Shown one piece after another: positions 33,579 through 41,615 of a stretch of 64,000 bases of DNA. Positions within the stretch are counted from its first letter, which is position 1. The number at the start of each line of letters is the position of its first letter. Origin of the DNA: Acidimicrobiales bacterium (GTDB taxonomy: Bacteria; Actinomycetota; Acidimicrobiia; Acidimicrobiales; MedAcidi-G1); assembly GCA_014239855.1 (NCBI GenBank), contig JAAZXY010000001.1, forward strand, positions 62,001 through 126,000, in the 5' to 3' direction. The notes below the pieces were generated by a model. That model saw only the letters and a list, made by a program, of their open reading frames with translations. It made no database searches and was not told the origin of the DNA. Position numbers and translations under genes: made by a program.

Positions 33579-35903
33579 CTATTCGAATTTGGTACCGGCC
33601 TCGCGCAGCACGTCCAGCCAGCGGGCACCCGCATCGGGCGCCTGCTCCCCCGGACGGTACGTCACGCCCGCGAGGGTGCCCGTCCAGGCGAAGGTGCCGA
33701 ACCGCTCCCGGATGGCCCACGACACCGGCGACTTCCGGTCGATGCCCACGTCGATGCCCTGGAAGGGAGCCATGGCGGTGAGCACCGGAAGGTCGCCGGC
33801 ACCTCCCGCCACCACGCCGTCGACCCGCAGCTCGACGTCGAGCTTGAGGTCGCCCAACGCCTCCACGGCCAGCACCACCGAGGCCGCACCGGCCGGCAGC
33901 ACCCCACCGTCCACCTCGACCATCGAGCCGTAGCCGTTCCACGCCAGGGTCAGCCGGTCGTCGACCACGTACAGGGCGTACCCGCCTCCCTGGTCGCCGT
34001 GGGCCACCAACGTGCCCCGGTCGCCGGAGGCGAAGTCCAACGCCACCTCGACCTCGAACGACCGGAAGTTGATGAGGGCGAGCGACCGGTACCGCTCGGT
34101 GGTGGGCGTGCCCGGCCGGAAGGTCGTCTCGACCACGGTGTCGGCGCCCCACGGGGGCCGCAGCAGGTTCTTGACGTTGTTGCCCTCGTCCAGCGGGAAC
34201 ACCTGGTTGGCCCACGCGGCCTCCTCCCAGGCGGCCACCAGCTCGGCCAGCTTCTCGGGATGCTCGTCGGCCATGTCGCGTGACTCGGTGGGGTCCTCGT
34301 CCAGATGGTGGAGCTCCCACGTCTCGGTCGAGAACGGCGTCCGGGGCTGCCGACAGGTCACCGCCGACCAGCCGTCCCGGTAGAAGCCCCGGTGACCCAT
34401 CTGCTCGTAGTACTGCTCGGGATGGGTGCTGTCCACGGCCGGATCGGCCAGCGAGCTTGCGAAGCTGGCGCCGGCGGCCGGTGGGACGGGCGACCCGTGC
34501 TTCGTCGTGGGCATGGCCACCCCGGTCAGGTCCAGCACGGTGGGCAGCAGGTCGGTGACGTGCTGGTACTGACGGCGGATGCCCCCGGCGTCGGCCAGGC
34601 CGGCACCCTTCGAGATGATGAACGGCACCTGATGGCCGCCCTGGTGGGTGTTGATCTTGTAGAGCCGGAACGGGGTGCCCGACACCATGGCCCAACCCGA
34701 CGGGTAGTGGGCCAGGGCCTGGGGGCCACCCAGCAGCTCCATCCGGGAATGGTCCAGTTCCACCGAATCCAGGGGATTGGCCCGGGTCTGGCTGATGAGG
34801 GTCCGGAAGTAGGCCGAGGTGCCGTTGTCCAGTCCCTCCCGGCTCCCGCCGTTGTCCGAGGTGAACACCACCACGGTGTTCTCCCACTCCCCCATGGCCT
34901 CCAGCCCCTCGCGGAGCCGACCCAGGTTCTGGTCGACGTTGTCGACCATGGCGGCGAACACCTCCTGGTACCGGGCGAAGACCTCCTTCTCGGTGACCGT
35001 GAGGTCGTCCCACGCCCGGACGGCGTAGTTCTCCTCGGTGTTGCGGGGCGGCAGCACCACGCCGTCGTCGAAGAGGCCCATGGCCTTCTGGCGTTCGAAG
35101 CGGAGGCGCCGTACCTCGTCCCAGCCGGCCTCGTAGCGGCCCCGGTACTTCTCCAGGTCGTCAGGTCGGGCCTGCAGCGGGGCATGCACCGCACCGTGGG
35201 AGAAGTAGAGGAACCACGGCTTGGTGGGGTGCCCGTCACGGACCTCGCCGACCATGGCCAGGGCCCGGTCGGTGAGGTCGTCGGTGAAGTAGTAGTCGTC
35301 GTCGAAGTCGTCGATGTCCAGCGCGTGGTTGTCCTCGTAGAGGCGGTGCGGCTGGTGGAAGTTCGTGAACCCGTCGAGGATCCCGTAGAAGCGGTCGAAC
35401 CCGGTCTGGAGCGGCCACCCGTCCTTCGGGCCGGCCTCGGTGAGTTGGCTGTCCGGGCAGAGGTGCCACTTGCCGACCATGAGGCTGGACCAGCCGGCGC
35501 CGCGGAGCACCTCGCCCATGGTCACCGCATCACTGCGGATGGACGCCGCGTACCCGGGAAAGCCGGGCTCCATGTGGCAGACGGTGCCCACCCCGGCCAG
35601 GTGGTGGTTCAACCCGGTGAGCAGTGACGCCCGGGTCGGCGAACACATCGGGTTGACGTGGAAGTTGACGTACCGCAGGCCCTCGTCGGCCAGACGGTCG
35701 ACGTGCGGGGTGTCGATCTCCGAGCCGAAGCAGCCGACGTCGCTGAAACCCAGGTCGTCGACCAGCACCACCAGCACGTTGGGGGCACCCTCGGGGGCGG
35801 TGGGCGGCCGGGGCCACGAAGGGGTCGACGTGGACATGATGCGCCCGACCTCGCCGCTGAATCCGTCGTAGGCAGATGGGCTTGCCGCTGCAACAGTGGT
35901 CAC
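33579..35903 (-). CDS. Arylsulfatase (type I, formylglycine-dependent)
   Basis: 774-residue sulfatase. The formylglycine motif is MCSPTRASLLTG with Cys87 to be oxidised; metal ligands are in VLVVLVDDLGFSD and VFTSDNGGSREG, with TGLNHHLAG and VGKWHL as further family motifs. The C-terminal 200 residues form a beta-rich region. No signal peptide is evident at the chosen GTG (35903), where TAGGTT lies 7 bp upstream. It releases sulfate from an organosulfate; the isochorismatase-fold gene follows by 32 bp, and a SulP transporter gene lies beyond. Confidence 0.9.
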   Translation of the reverse strand: MTTVAAASPSAYDGFSGEVGRIMSTSTPSWPRPPTAPEGAPNVLVVLVDDLGFSDVGCFGSEIDTPHVDRLADEGLRYVNFHVNPMCSPTRASLLTGLNHHLAGVGTVCHMEPGFPGYAASIRSDAVTMGEVLRGAGWSSLMVGKWHLCPDSQLTEAGPKDGWPLQTGFDRFYGILDGFTNFHQPHRLYEDNHALDIDDFDDDYYFTDDLTDRALAMVGEVRDGHPTKPWFLYFSHGAVHAPLQARPDDLEKYRGRYEAGWDEVRRLRFERQKAMGLFDDGVVLPPRNTEENYAVRAWDDLTVTEKEVFARYQEVFAAMVDNVDQNLGRLREGLEAMGEWENTVVVFTSDNGGSREGLDNGTSAYFRTLISQTRANPLDSVELDHSRMELLGGPQALAHYPSGWAMVSGTPFRLYKINTHQGGHQVPFIISKGAGLADAGGIRRQYQHVTDLLPTVLDLTGVAMPTTKHGSPVPPAAGASFASSLADPAVDSTHPEQYYEQMGHRGFYRDGWSAVTCRQPRTPFSTETWELHHLDEDPTESRDMADEHPEKLAELVAAWEEAAWANQVFPLDEGNNVKNLLRPPWGADTVVETTFRPGTPTTERYRSLALINFRSFEVEVALDFASGDRGTLVAHGDQGGGYALYVVDDRLTLAWNGYGSMVEVDGGVLPAGAASVVLAVEALGDLKLDVELRVDGVVAGGAGDLPVLTAMAPFQGIDVGIDRKSPVSWAIRERFGTFAWTGTLAGVTYRPGEQAPDAGARWLDVLREAGTKFE

Positions 35904-35910
35904 GGACCAG

Positions 35911-35916
35911 AACCTA
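35911..35916 (-). promoter_or_regulatory. -10 element beginning at the MFS stop codon (arylsulfatase)
   Basis: TAGGTT on the minus strand. Its TAG is the stop of the MFS gene; it ends 7 bp before the arylsulfatase GTG. Confidence 0.5.
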
Positions 35917-37167
35917 CTCAGGGCCCCCGGCGTGCCTGTCCCCCGGAGCCGTGTCGCCGGAGATGTGGCGCCGGAGTTGGGCGGTCGGCACCAGGAGCAG
36001 CACACAGACCACCGCCACCAGCCCGAACGCCCCGGCGAACCCGGCCGATGAATCAGCGACGGCACCCAGCACGAACGGACCGGCGAACCCGCCGATCTCG
36101 GCCACCGCGAACCACAGGCCGTAGGCCACCCCGGTGTTGGCCGGGGTCACCGAGCCCGACTCCATGAGACCGATCAGGATGAGCGGCACGAGCGCCGATC
36201 GCAGCCCGGCCACGGCCACCGGGATCGGATCCAGTGCGGTGGGCAGGACGAGCAGGGCCACGAGGGCGAACGCGATCAACAGGAACATGGCCGTCAGGGC
36301 AACCGGCATCCGGCTGGGCTCCGTGCGCCGGGGCACCAGGAGCGACGCCAGCACCCCGACCAGCCCGCCGAGGGCTGCCCAGTTGGCGGCCGCCATGGCC
36401 GAGAAACCGCTGTGCTCCCGGAGGGCCTCGGGCATCCATCCGCCGAGGCCGTGGCCCACGAAGAACACGCCCAGGCCCAGAACCAGCACCGTGCGGACCT
36501 CGGGGTCGGCCAGAAGGGCCCGCCTCCCCGCCGCACCGGCCACGTCGGCCGGAGCCACCCGCACCGGCGCGTCGGGCGCCCGGCCGGACACGACCAGCCA
36601 CGCCGCAGCGGCCACCACGACCACGCCCGTCTCGATCAGCACCGTGGTGCGCCACGAACCGGTCAGCGGCATGAACACCGAGTTGGAGAGCACCAGGGTG
36701 ACCATGCCGCCGATGGCCGGCATGGTGCTGTAGGTCCCGATGGCCAGCCGTCGTTCGCGCTCCTCGCCGAACCACAGGCCGACCGCCTTGGGCGCACCGG
36801 CCGAGATGAGCGGACCACCGATGCCGAACAGGGCGATGGCCAGCAGGAACGTGACCAGACCGTCGGCCGCCGCCCGGGTCACGCCGCTCACGGCCACCAC
36901 CGAGGCCCCCAGCAGGATGCCCCGGTGGATGCCGAGTCGATCCAGGAGGCGCCCGCCGATCGGGGCGCTCACGATGTACACCAACTGCCAGGCACCCAGG
37001 GCCAGGCCCATGGCACCCCGGCTGAGGCCGAGATCGTCCCGCACCTCGCCGACCAGCGGCGGGATCGACATGGCCACCACCCCGAAGGCGAAGTAGACGC
37101 CGCACACCCCGCTGAACAGCACCCAGCGGTAGGGATGCCGGTGGCGATCATCCAGGGGGCCGGTCAT
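35914..37167 (-). CDS. MFS transporter
   Basis: 417-residue major facilitator protein with about twelve hydrophobic segments: YRWVLFSGVCGVYFAFGVVAM first, then GAMGLALGAWQLVYIVSAPI, the inter-helix motif GGRLLDRLGIHRG (MFS loop 2-3 signature), and later repeats. The loop LWFGEERERRLAIG is typical of oxalate/formate or monocarboxylate-like MFS members. The ATG at 37167 gives a short cytoplasmic N-terminus; 37188 is an alternative. It lies upstream of the arylsulfatase gene on the same strand and might import its sulfate-ester substrate. Substrate inferred only from context. Confidence 0.85.
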   Translation of the reverse strand: MTGPLDDRHRHPYRWVLFSGVCGVYFAFGVVAMSIPPLVGEVRDDLGLSRGAMGLALGAWQLVYIVSAPIGGRLLDRLGIHRGILLGASVVAVSGVTRAAADGLVTFLLAIALFGIGGPLISAGAPKAVGLWFGEERERRLAIGTYSTMPAIGGMVTLVLSNSVFMPLTGSWRTTVLIETGVVVVAAAAWLVVSGRAPDAPVRVAPADVAGAAGRRALLADPEVRTVLVLGLGVFFVGHGLGGWMPEALREHSGFSAMAAANWAALGGLVGVLASLLVPRRTEPSRMPVALTAMFLLIAFALVALLVLPTALDPIPVAVAGLRSALVPLILIGLMESGSVTPANTGVAYGLWFAVAEIGGFAGPFVLGAVADSSAGFAGAFGLVAVVCVLLLVPTAQLRRHISGDTAPGDRHAGGPE

Positions 37168-37246
37168 CGGGTGATGATCCCACGGCATCCTCATTCGATT
37201 CCGACCGGGTCCACGATCCGGCCGATCGATCTGCGAACCTGTGGTC

Positions 37247-38176
37247 ATGGCCGAACCGATCGAACTGCGTTGGACGGCCGATGACCAGTTGCTCGACCAA
37301 CTGGACCGTCCGATCCTCGTCGTGGCGTTCCGCGGGCTGTTCAACGCCGCCGGATCGGCCACCTCGGCCGTCGAGTGGTTGATCGAACGCCTGGACAGCA
37401 CTCAGGCGGGCGACATCGATCCCGAGACCTTCTACGACTTCACCCAGGAACGCCCGATCGTCGAGTTCGACGATGGTGGAGCCCGGCGGGTCCGATGGCC
37501 ATCCAATCGGGTGTTGGCCGTGCGTACCCCCGACGGCCAACGGGATCTGGTGCTGGTGGCCGGTGTCGAACCCCACCTCCGGTGGCGGACGTTCACCGAG
37601 GCGCTCCGGTCCGCGGCGACCCGCACGGGTGCCCAACTGGTGGTCACCCTCGGGTCGATGAGCGGCATGTCTCCCCACACCCGCCCTCCGGCGGTCACCG
37701 GGAGCAGCACCAACCGGGACCTGGCGGAGCGCCTGGGCCTCGACCGCCCCTCCTACCAGGGGCCGACCGGCGTGGTCGGCGTCCTGCACGACACCCTGGA
37801 CCGGGCCGGCGTGCCGGTGATCTCCCTGCGGGTGTCGGTGCCCTACTACCTCCCGGACTCCCCCAACCCGAAGGCCACCCGGGCTCTGCTGCGTCGCTTT
37901 GAGCAGGTCAGTGGGGTGGAGACCGCGTTCGCCGACCTGGACGGCCCGGCGTCGGAATGGCAGCTGCGGGTGGATGAGGCGGTGGCCGGCGACGGCGAGG
38001 TCACGGCCCACGTACGACGTCTCGAGTCCCAGGTCGACCAGAGCGAGGACCTGATGCCCCGGGGCGACGACCTGGCCGCCGAGTTGGAGGCCTTCCTGCG
38101 CGACCAGGACCAACGCGTCGACCGGGATGACGGGCCGGCCGAAGGTGACGAGCCAGAGATCCCCGACGAGGACTGA
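37247..38176 (+). CDS. PAC2-family protein
   Basis: 309-residue PAC2 (proteasome-assembly-chaperone-like) protein common in proteasome-bearing actinobacteria. Visible: RPILVVAFRGLFNAAGSATS, the EPHLRW segment, TGAQLVVTLGSMSGMSPHT (a family hallmark) and VPYYLPDSPNPKATRALLR. The C-terminal 40 residues are acidic and probably disordered. Actinobacterial members associate with neither catalysis nor a settled role in my knowledge. A GTG at 37241 is an alternative start. Divergent from the MFS gene. Confidence 0.83.
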   Translation: MAEPIELRWTADDQLLDQLDRPILVVAFRGLFNAAGSATSAVEWLIERLDSTQAGDIDPETFYDFTQERPIVEFDDGGARRVRWPSNRVLAVRTPDGQRDLVLVAGVEPHLRWRTFTEALRSAATRTGAQLVVTLGSMSGMSPHTRPPAVTGSSTNRDLAERLGLDRPSYQGPTGVVGVLHDTLDRAGVPVISLRVSVPYYLPDSPNPKATRALLRRFEQVSGVETAFADLDGPASEWQLRVDEAVAGDGEVTAHVRRLESQVDQSEDLMPRGDDLAAELEAFLRDQDQRVDRDDGPAEGDEPEIPDED

Positions 38177-38203
38177 AGCGGCCCGGTGGGTGAGACTCGC
38201 CCC

Positions 38204-38911
38204 ATGGACCGCAACACTCTCCTGACCGCCGTCGAACGCGAGGGGCGGGCCCTGTTGGCCGCCGCTGAACGCGACCCCTCCGCCCGGATCGAACACTGTC
38301 CGGACTGGGACGTCGCCGGCCTGGTCGACCACATGGCCATGGTGTGGGGCTTCATGACCGCCCAGATCAACGCCGCCTCACCGGACAAGCCGAGTCGACC
38401 AGACGCCGACGACACGTCGACGGCCAGCGACCGACTCAGCCGTCTGGTGGCCCTGCTGGCCTCGGTCGACCCGTCGGAGCCGTGCTGGAACTGGTGCCCC
38501 GAGGAGGGCCGAAACGTTGGCTGGGTGGTCCGACGTATGGCCCATGAGAACGGCATCCACCGCTGGGATGCCGAGAACGCGGTCGGCGAACCCGAACCGC
38601 TGGACGCCGAGCTGGCCCGCGACGGCGTGGACGAGATCCTCGACGTGGCGTGGCGCTACCACCGGACGGGCCCGGTCACCGTCTTCCCGTCAAGCACCCT
38701 CCATCTGCACCGCACCGATGGTGACGGTGAGTGGCTGCTGTCATCGGCCGACGACCAGTTGGTCGTGGAGCACCAGCACGCCAAGGGCGATGCCGCGGTG
38801 CGCGGCACGGCCTCGGACCTGAACCTGCTGGTCTGGGGCCGCCGTCAGCCGGCGCTGGAGGTCTTCGGCGACCAGGCCGTCCTCGACGCCTGGCTGGCCC
38901 TCACGCCCTAA
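38204..38911 (+). CDS. Maleylpyruvate isomerase-family, mycothiol-type protein
   Basis: 235-residue DinB/MDMPI-fold protein. Pattern: an N-terminal four-helix bundle with CPDWDVAGLVDHMAMV (metal-binding His), the later MAHENGIHRWDAENA (second His pair) and a C-terminal beta domain with TASDLNLLVWGR. Members include mycothiol-dependent maleylpyruvate isomerase, although most have unknown substrates. Transcribed behind the PAC2 gene; its TAA overlaps the convergent thiolase TAG. Confidence 0.83.
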   Translation: MDRNTLLTAVEREGRALLAAAERDPSARIEHCPDWDVAGLVDHMAMVWGFMTAQINAASPDKPSRPDADDTSTASDRLSRLVALLASVDPSEPCWNWCPEEGRNVGWVVRRMAHENGIHRWDAENAVGEPEPLDAELARDGVDEILDVAWRYHRTGPVTVFPSSTLHLHRTDGDGEWLLSSADDQLVVEHQHAKGDAAVRGTASDLNLLVWGRRQPALEVFGDQAVLDAWLALTP

Positions 38912-40104
38912 TCCTTCTCGGTGCCCCAGATGCCGACGAAGGACACCATCTCTCCCGGGTAACCGCCGAGGTTGTGCACCAGGGCCCGGCTCCGGGTGTC
39001 CAGCGTGGTGACGCTCCGGTCGACGGGCGCCTCGCCCCGCAGCTGCAGCCACGCCTCGTAGTGCATACGCAGTCCGCTGGCCCCCACCGGGTGGCCGAAG
39101 CTCTTGAGGCCGCCGTCGGTATTGACCGGCAGGTCACCGTCGAGGGCGAACCGGCCGTCCAGCACGTCGCTCCAGCCCTCGCCTCGCTCACTGAACCCGA
39201 GGTCCTCCATGAGCACCAGTTCGGTCGGGGTGAAGCAGTCGTGCACCTCGGCCATGGCCAGCTCGGTCCGCGGGTCGGTTATCCCCGCCTGGGCGTAGGC
39301 GTCATCGGCTGCTGCCGCGCATTCGGGCAGCGTGGTGAAGTCGAAGGCCGGGTCCACGAGACCCGACCCGTCACCGGCCACCAGCGACAGGGCCTTCACG
39401 TACAGCGGGGCGTCGGTGTAGTCGGTCGCCCGGTCGGCGGGCACCACGACGGCCGCCGCCGCCCCGTCGGCCACGCCGGCACAGTCGAACACCGAGAGGC
39501 GACCGGCCACCGCGGCCATGTCGCAGATGGCCTCGGCTGACATTTCCCGCCGGAACTGGGCCAGGTCGTTGCGGGCCCCGTTGAAGTGGTTCTTCTCGGC
39601 GATCTTCGCCACCACGTAGCGCAGCCGGTCCTCGTCGACGCCGTACCGCTCGGCGTAGGCGGGCAGCATGAGGCTGAACATGGCCGCCGCGGTGAGGGTG
39701 CGGTTGGTGCCGTCGGTGGGAATGGGGAAGGCGTTGAGGCCCTGGTAGCCGCCGTCCTTGACCTTTTCGCCGCCGATGGCCACCGCCACGTCATAGGCCC
39801 CCGACGCCACGGCGTAACAGGCCTGGCGGAGGGCCTCGGACCCGGTGGCGCAATAGTTCTCCACCCGGGTGACCGGACGGTTCTCGAGGCGAAGCGGGGT
39901 GGCCAACGAGATGCCCGAAGCCGACGACTGCGACGTGCCGTACCAGTAGGCGTCGACGTCATCCTTGACCATTCCCGCCGAGTCGAGGGCCAGGCCGTGG
40001 GCGTCGATGAGCAGGTCGTCCAGCGAGCGGTCCCAGTGCTCGCGGAACGGGGTGCACCCCATGCCGACGATGGCCACCCGATCAAGGATCCCGTGTGATG
40101 CCAT
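38908..40104 (-). CDS. Thiolase-like acyl-CoA lyase (SCP2/Ltp type)
   Basis: 398-residue thiolase-superfamily protein. The nucleophile Cys is in VENYCATGSEALRQA, followed by VAIGGEKVKDGG; AEVHDCFTPTELVL and KSFGHPVGASGLRMHYE give the later catalytic regions. The usual C-terminal Cys motif is absent; instead LVHNLGGYPGEMVSF is present, as in SCP2/Ltp proteins, some of which (Ltp2) are aldolases in sterol side-chain degradation. It follows the HMG-CoA-synthase-like / OB-fold gene by 35 bp, and such lyases partner DUF35 proteins. Final C-C bond-cleaving step of the neighbouring acyl-CoA cluster is likely. Confidence 0.85.
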   Translation of the reverse strand: MASHGILDRVAIVGMGCTPFREHWDRSLDDLLIDAHGLALDSAGMVKDDVDAYWYGTSQSSASGISLATPLRLENRPVTRVENYCATGSEALRQACYAVASGAYDVAVAIGGEKVKDGGYQGLNAFPIPTDGTNRTLTAAAMFSLMLPAYAERYGVDEDRLRYVVAKIAEKNHFNGARNDLAQFRREMSAEAICDMAAVAGRLSVFDCAGVADGAAAAVVVPADRATDYTDAPLYVKALSLVAGDGSGLVDPAFDFTTLPECAAAADDAYAQAGITDPRTELAMAEVHDCFTPTELVLMEDLGFSERGEGWSDVLDGRFALDGDLPVNTDGGLKSFGHPVGASGLRMHYEAWLQLRGEAPVDRSVTTLDTRSRALVHNLGGYPGEMVSFVGIWGTEKD

Positions 40105-40139
40105 ATGTGCGTTCCCTGCTTCCTCGGCTGCCCGGTCGC

Positions 40140-41546
40140 TCAGCCCCGGGCGGGCTGGGCCTTCCAGAAGTAGTTGTGCAACCCGTCGGCGGTGAACATC
40201 CGACGGAACGTCATTTCCACCCGGTCGCCAATGGCCACCTCGGCCGGGTCCACGTCGGTGAGTTCGATGGGCATGCGCCCGCCACCGTCGAAGTCGACCA
40301 CCGCGAAGACCACCGGCGGGCTCTGCGAGTAGACGAGGTGGTCCACGGTGAAGGTGGCGATGGTGCCCGTGGCGTCGGCCATGGGGGTCGGGTCCATGTC
40401 GTCCACCGCTCCGCCGGCGATGCCGACGCGGCTCGGAGGCAGGTGGGTGATGCCGGTCGTCCGGTCGGTGGCCCCCACGAAGCCGTGCTTCCAGTCGGTA
40501 CGCCGCAGGGCGGCCGACGACGACGGTCGGTTGGGTTCGGGTCGGTTGGGCGGCTGGATCTCCAGCAGGCCCCGCCACGCCAGGTAGCGGGTGTACGCCA
40601 CGTCGGCCCGGTCGTCGACCTGGATGGCCACCGATCGGGCCGGGCGTCCGGCCGCCAGGGCGTCGGTGGCCCGGAAGAACAGGACCTCGCAACCGTCGGC
40701 CAGCACCACGAGGGCCACCACGGCACCCGCCTCGGCGCCGTCCAGCACGTCGGCCAGCAGCAGGGAGGGGTGGGCCGCTCCGGAGTTGCCCACGGTGGCC
40801 GAGCGGTCGTCAGCAATGGCCACGCCGAGGCCGGACGCCGCCTTCTTGGTGGCCCGACCGTGCAGCCCGGTGGCCACCGCGACGGTGACGTCGTCGGTGC
40901 TCAGACCGGTGGCAGCCAGGGCGTCGGCCCACGCCTGCTTCACCAGCGGCAGGTAGGCCTGCTCGCCGAAGCGGTCCTCCCAGGTGCGCGAGTGGGCGCT
41001 GCCCGGGGTGCGCCAGCGGTCGGTGAACTCCCCGGTCGCCGTGGCCCCGCCCAGGTACTCGGCCAGTAGCGGGCCGTCGTCCGACGATCCGGTGAGGAAG
41101 GCCGTCGCCGCGTCGCCACCGCCGCCGTCCTCGGGACCGGTCGGCAGCCCGATCCGGAGGTCGGAGGCCACGACCAGGGTCCGGCCCGGTGCGGTCAGGG
41201 CGGCCCGCAGGGCACCCACGGCGGAACGGGTCGCTCCCCCGAAGTCCAGTGCGGGGATCGAGGGGTCCAACCGGAGGGCGGCGTGCATGACCGTGGCGTT
41301 GGTCTTGTCGAGGTAGGCCGGAGCGACCGTGGAGAACCAGAGGGCATCGGGGGTGGCGCCATTGATCGCACCCAACGCCCGGCGGGCCGCGGCGACGCCC
41401 ATGGTCGTGGTGTCCTCGTCGAAGGAGGCGACGGAACGATGGCCCCGGCCGCCCCCGGCACCCATGACCGATCCGATCTCGGCCCGGTCGAGACGCCGGT
41501 ACGGCACGTGGGCGCCGTAGGCGAGGATTCCTCTGGTCGTACTCAT
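40140..41546 (-). CDS. HMG-CoA synthase-like / OB-fold (DUF35) fusion with Cys-to-Thr change
   Basis: 468-residue two-domain protein. Residues 1-330 follow the HMG-CoA synthase/KAS III fold (ILAYGAHVPYRRLDRAEIG, DALWFSTVAPAYLDKTNA, VGNSGAAHPSLLLADVL). At the nucleophile the usual Ala-Cys pair is Ala-Thr (LDFGGATRSAVGAL), so condensation by a Cys is not expected. The last 110 residues look like a DUF35 OB-fold (DVDPAEVAIGDRVEMTFRR) but lack the CxxC zinc-ribbon residues. In sterol degradation DUF35 domains bind Ltp2 aldolase; here the adjacent thiolase is the likely partner. The ATG at 41546 has a GGAGGGGAG ribosome site. Confidence 0.75.
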   Translation of the reverse strand: MSTTRGILAYGAHVPYRRLDRAEIGSVMGAGGGRGHRSVASFDEDTTTMGVAAARRALGAINGATPDALWFSTVAPAYLDKTNATVMHAALRLDPSIPALDFGGATRSAVGALRAALTAPGRTLVVASDLRIGLPTGPEDGGGGDAATAFLTGSSDDGPLLAEYLGGATATGEFTDRWRTPGSAHSRTWEDRFGEQAYLPLVKQAWADALAATGLSTDDVTVAVATGLHGRATKKAASGLGVAIADDRSATVGNSGAAHPSLLLADVLDGAEAGAVVALVVLADGCEVLFFRATDALAAGRPARSVAIQVDDRADVAYTRYLAWRGLLEIQPPNRPEPNRPSSSAALRRTDWKHGFVGATDRTTGITHLPPSRVGIAGGAVDDMDPTPMADATGTIATFTVDHLVYSQSPPVVFAVVDFDGGGRMPIELTDVDPAEVAIGDRVEMTFRRMFTADGLHNYFWKAQPARG

Positions 41547-41571
41547 GCGTCTCCCCTCCGATACCGTACAG

Positions 41572-41590
41572 ATCTGACGGACCGTCAGAT
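41572..41590. promoter_or_regulatory. 19-bp palindromic operator between divergent acyl-CoA operons
   Basis: Perfect palindrome ATCTGACGGACCGTCAGAT (9-1-9). It lies between TACGGT (41568-41563, minus -10 candidate for the HMGS-like gene) and TTACCT (41590-41595, plus -10 candidate for the acyl-CoA dehydrogenase), so one repressor could control both directions. Length and symmetry suit a TetR-type dimer. No regulator gene adjoins it. Confidence 0.7.
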
Positions 41591-41615
41591 TACCTTCCAC
41601 GAGACCGGGCACCCC

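Noticed and set aside
33547-35013. Extension of the isochorismatase-fold gene to 35013
   Set aside because: Shadow of the arylsulfatase; the ATG at 33546 has a ribosome site and gives family length.
35904-36065. N-terminal extension of the arylsulfatase to 36065
   Set aside because: Would overlap the MFS coding region, and a TAGGTT promoter element sits before the GTG at 35903.
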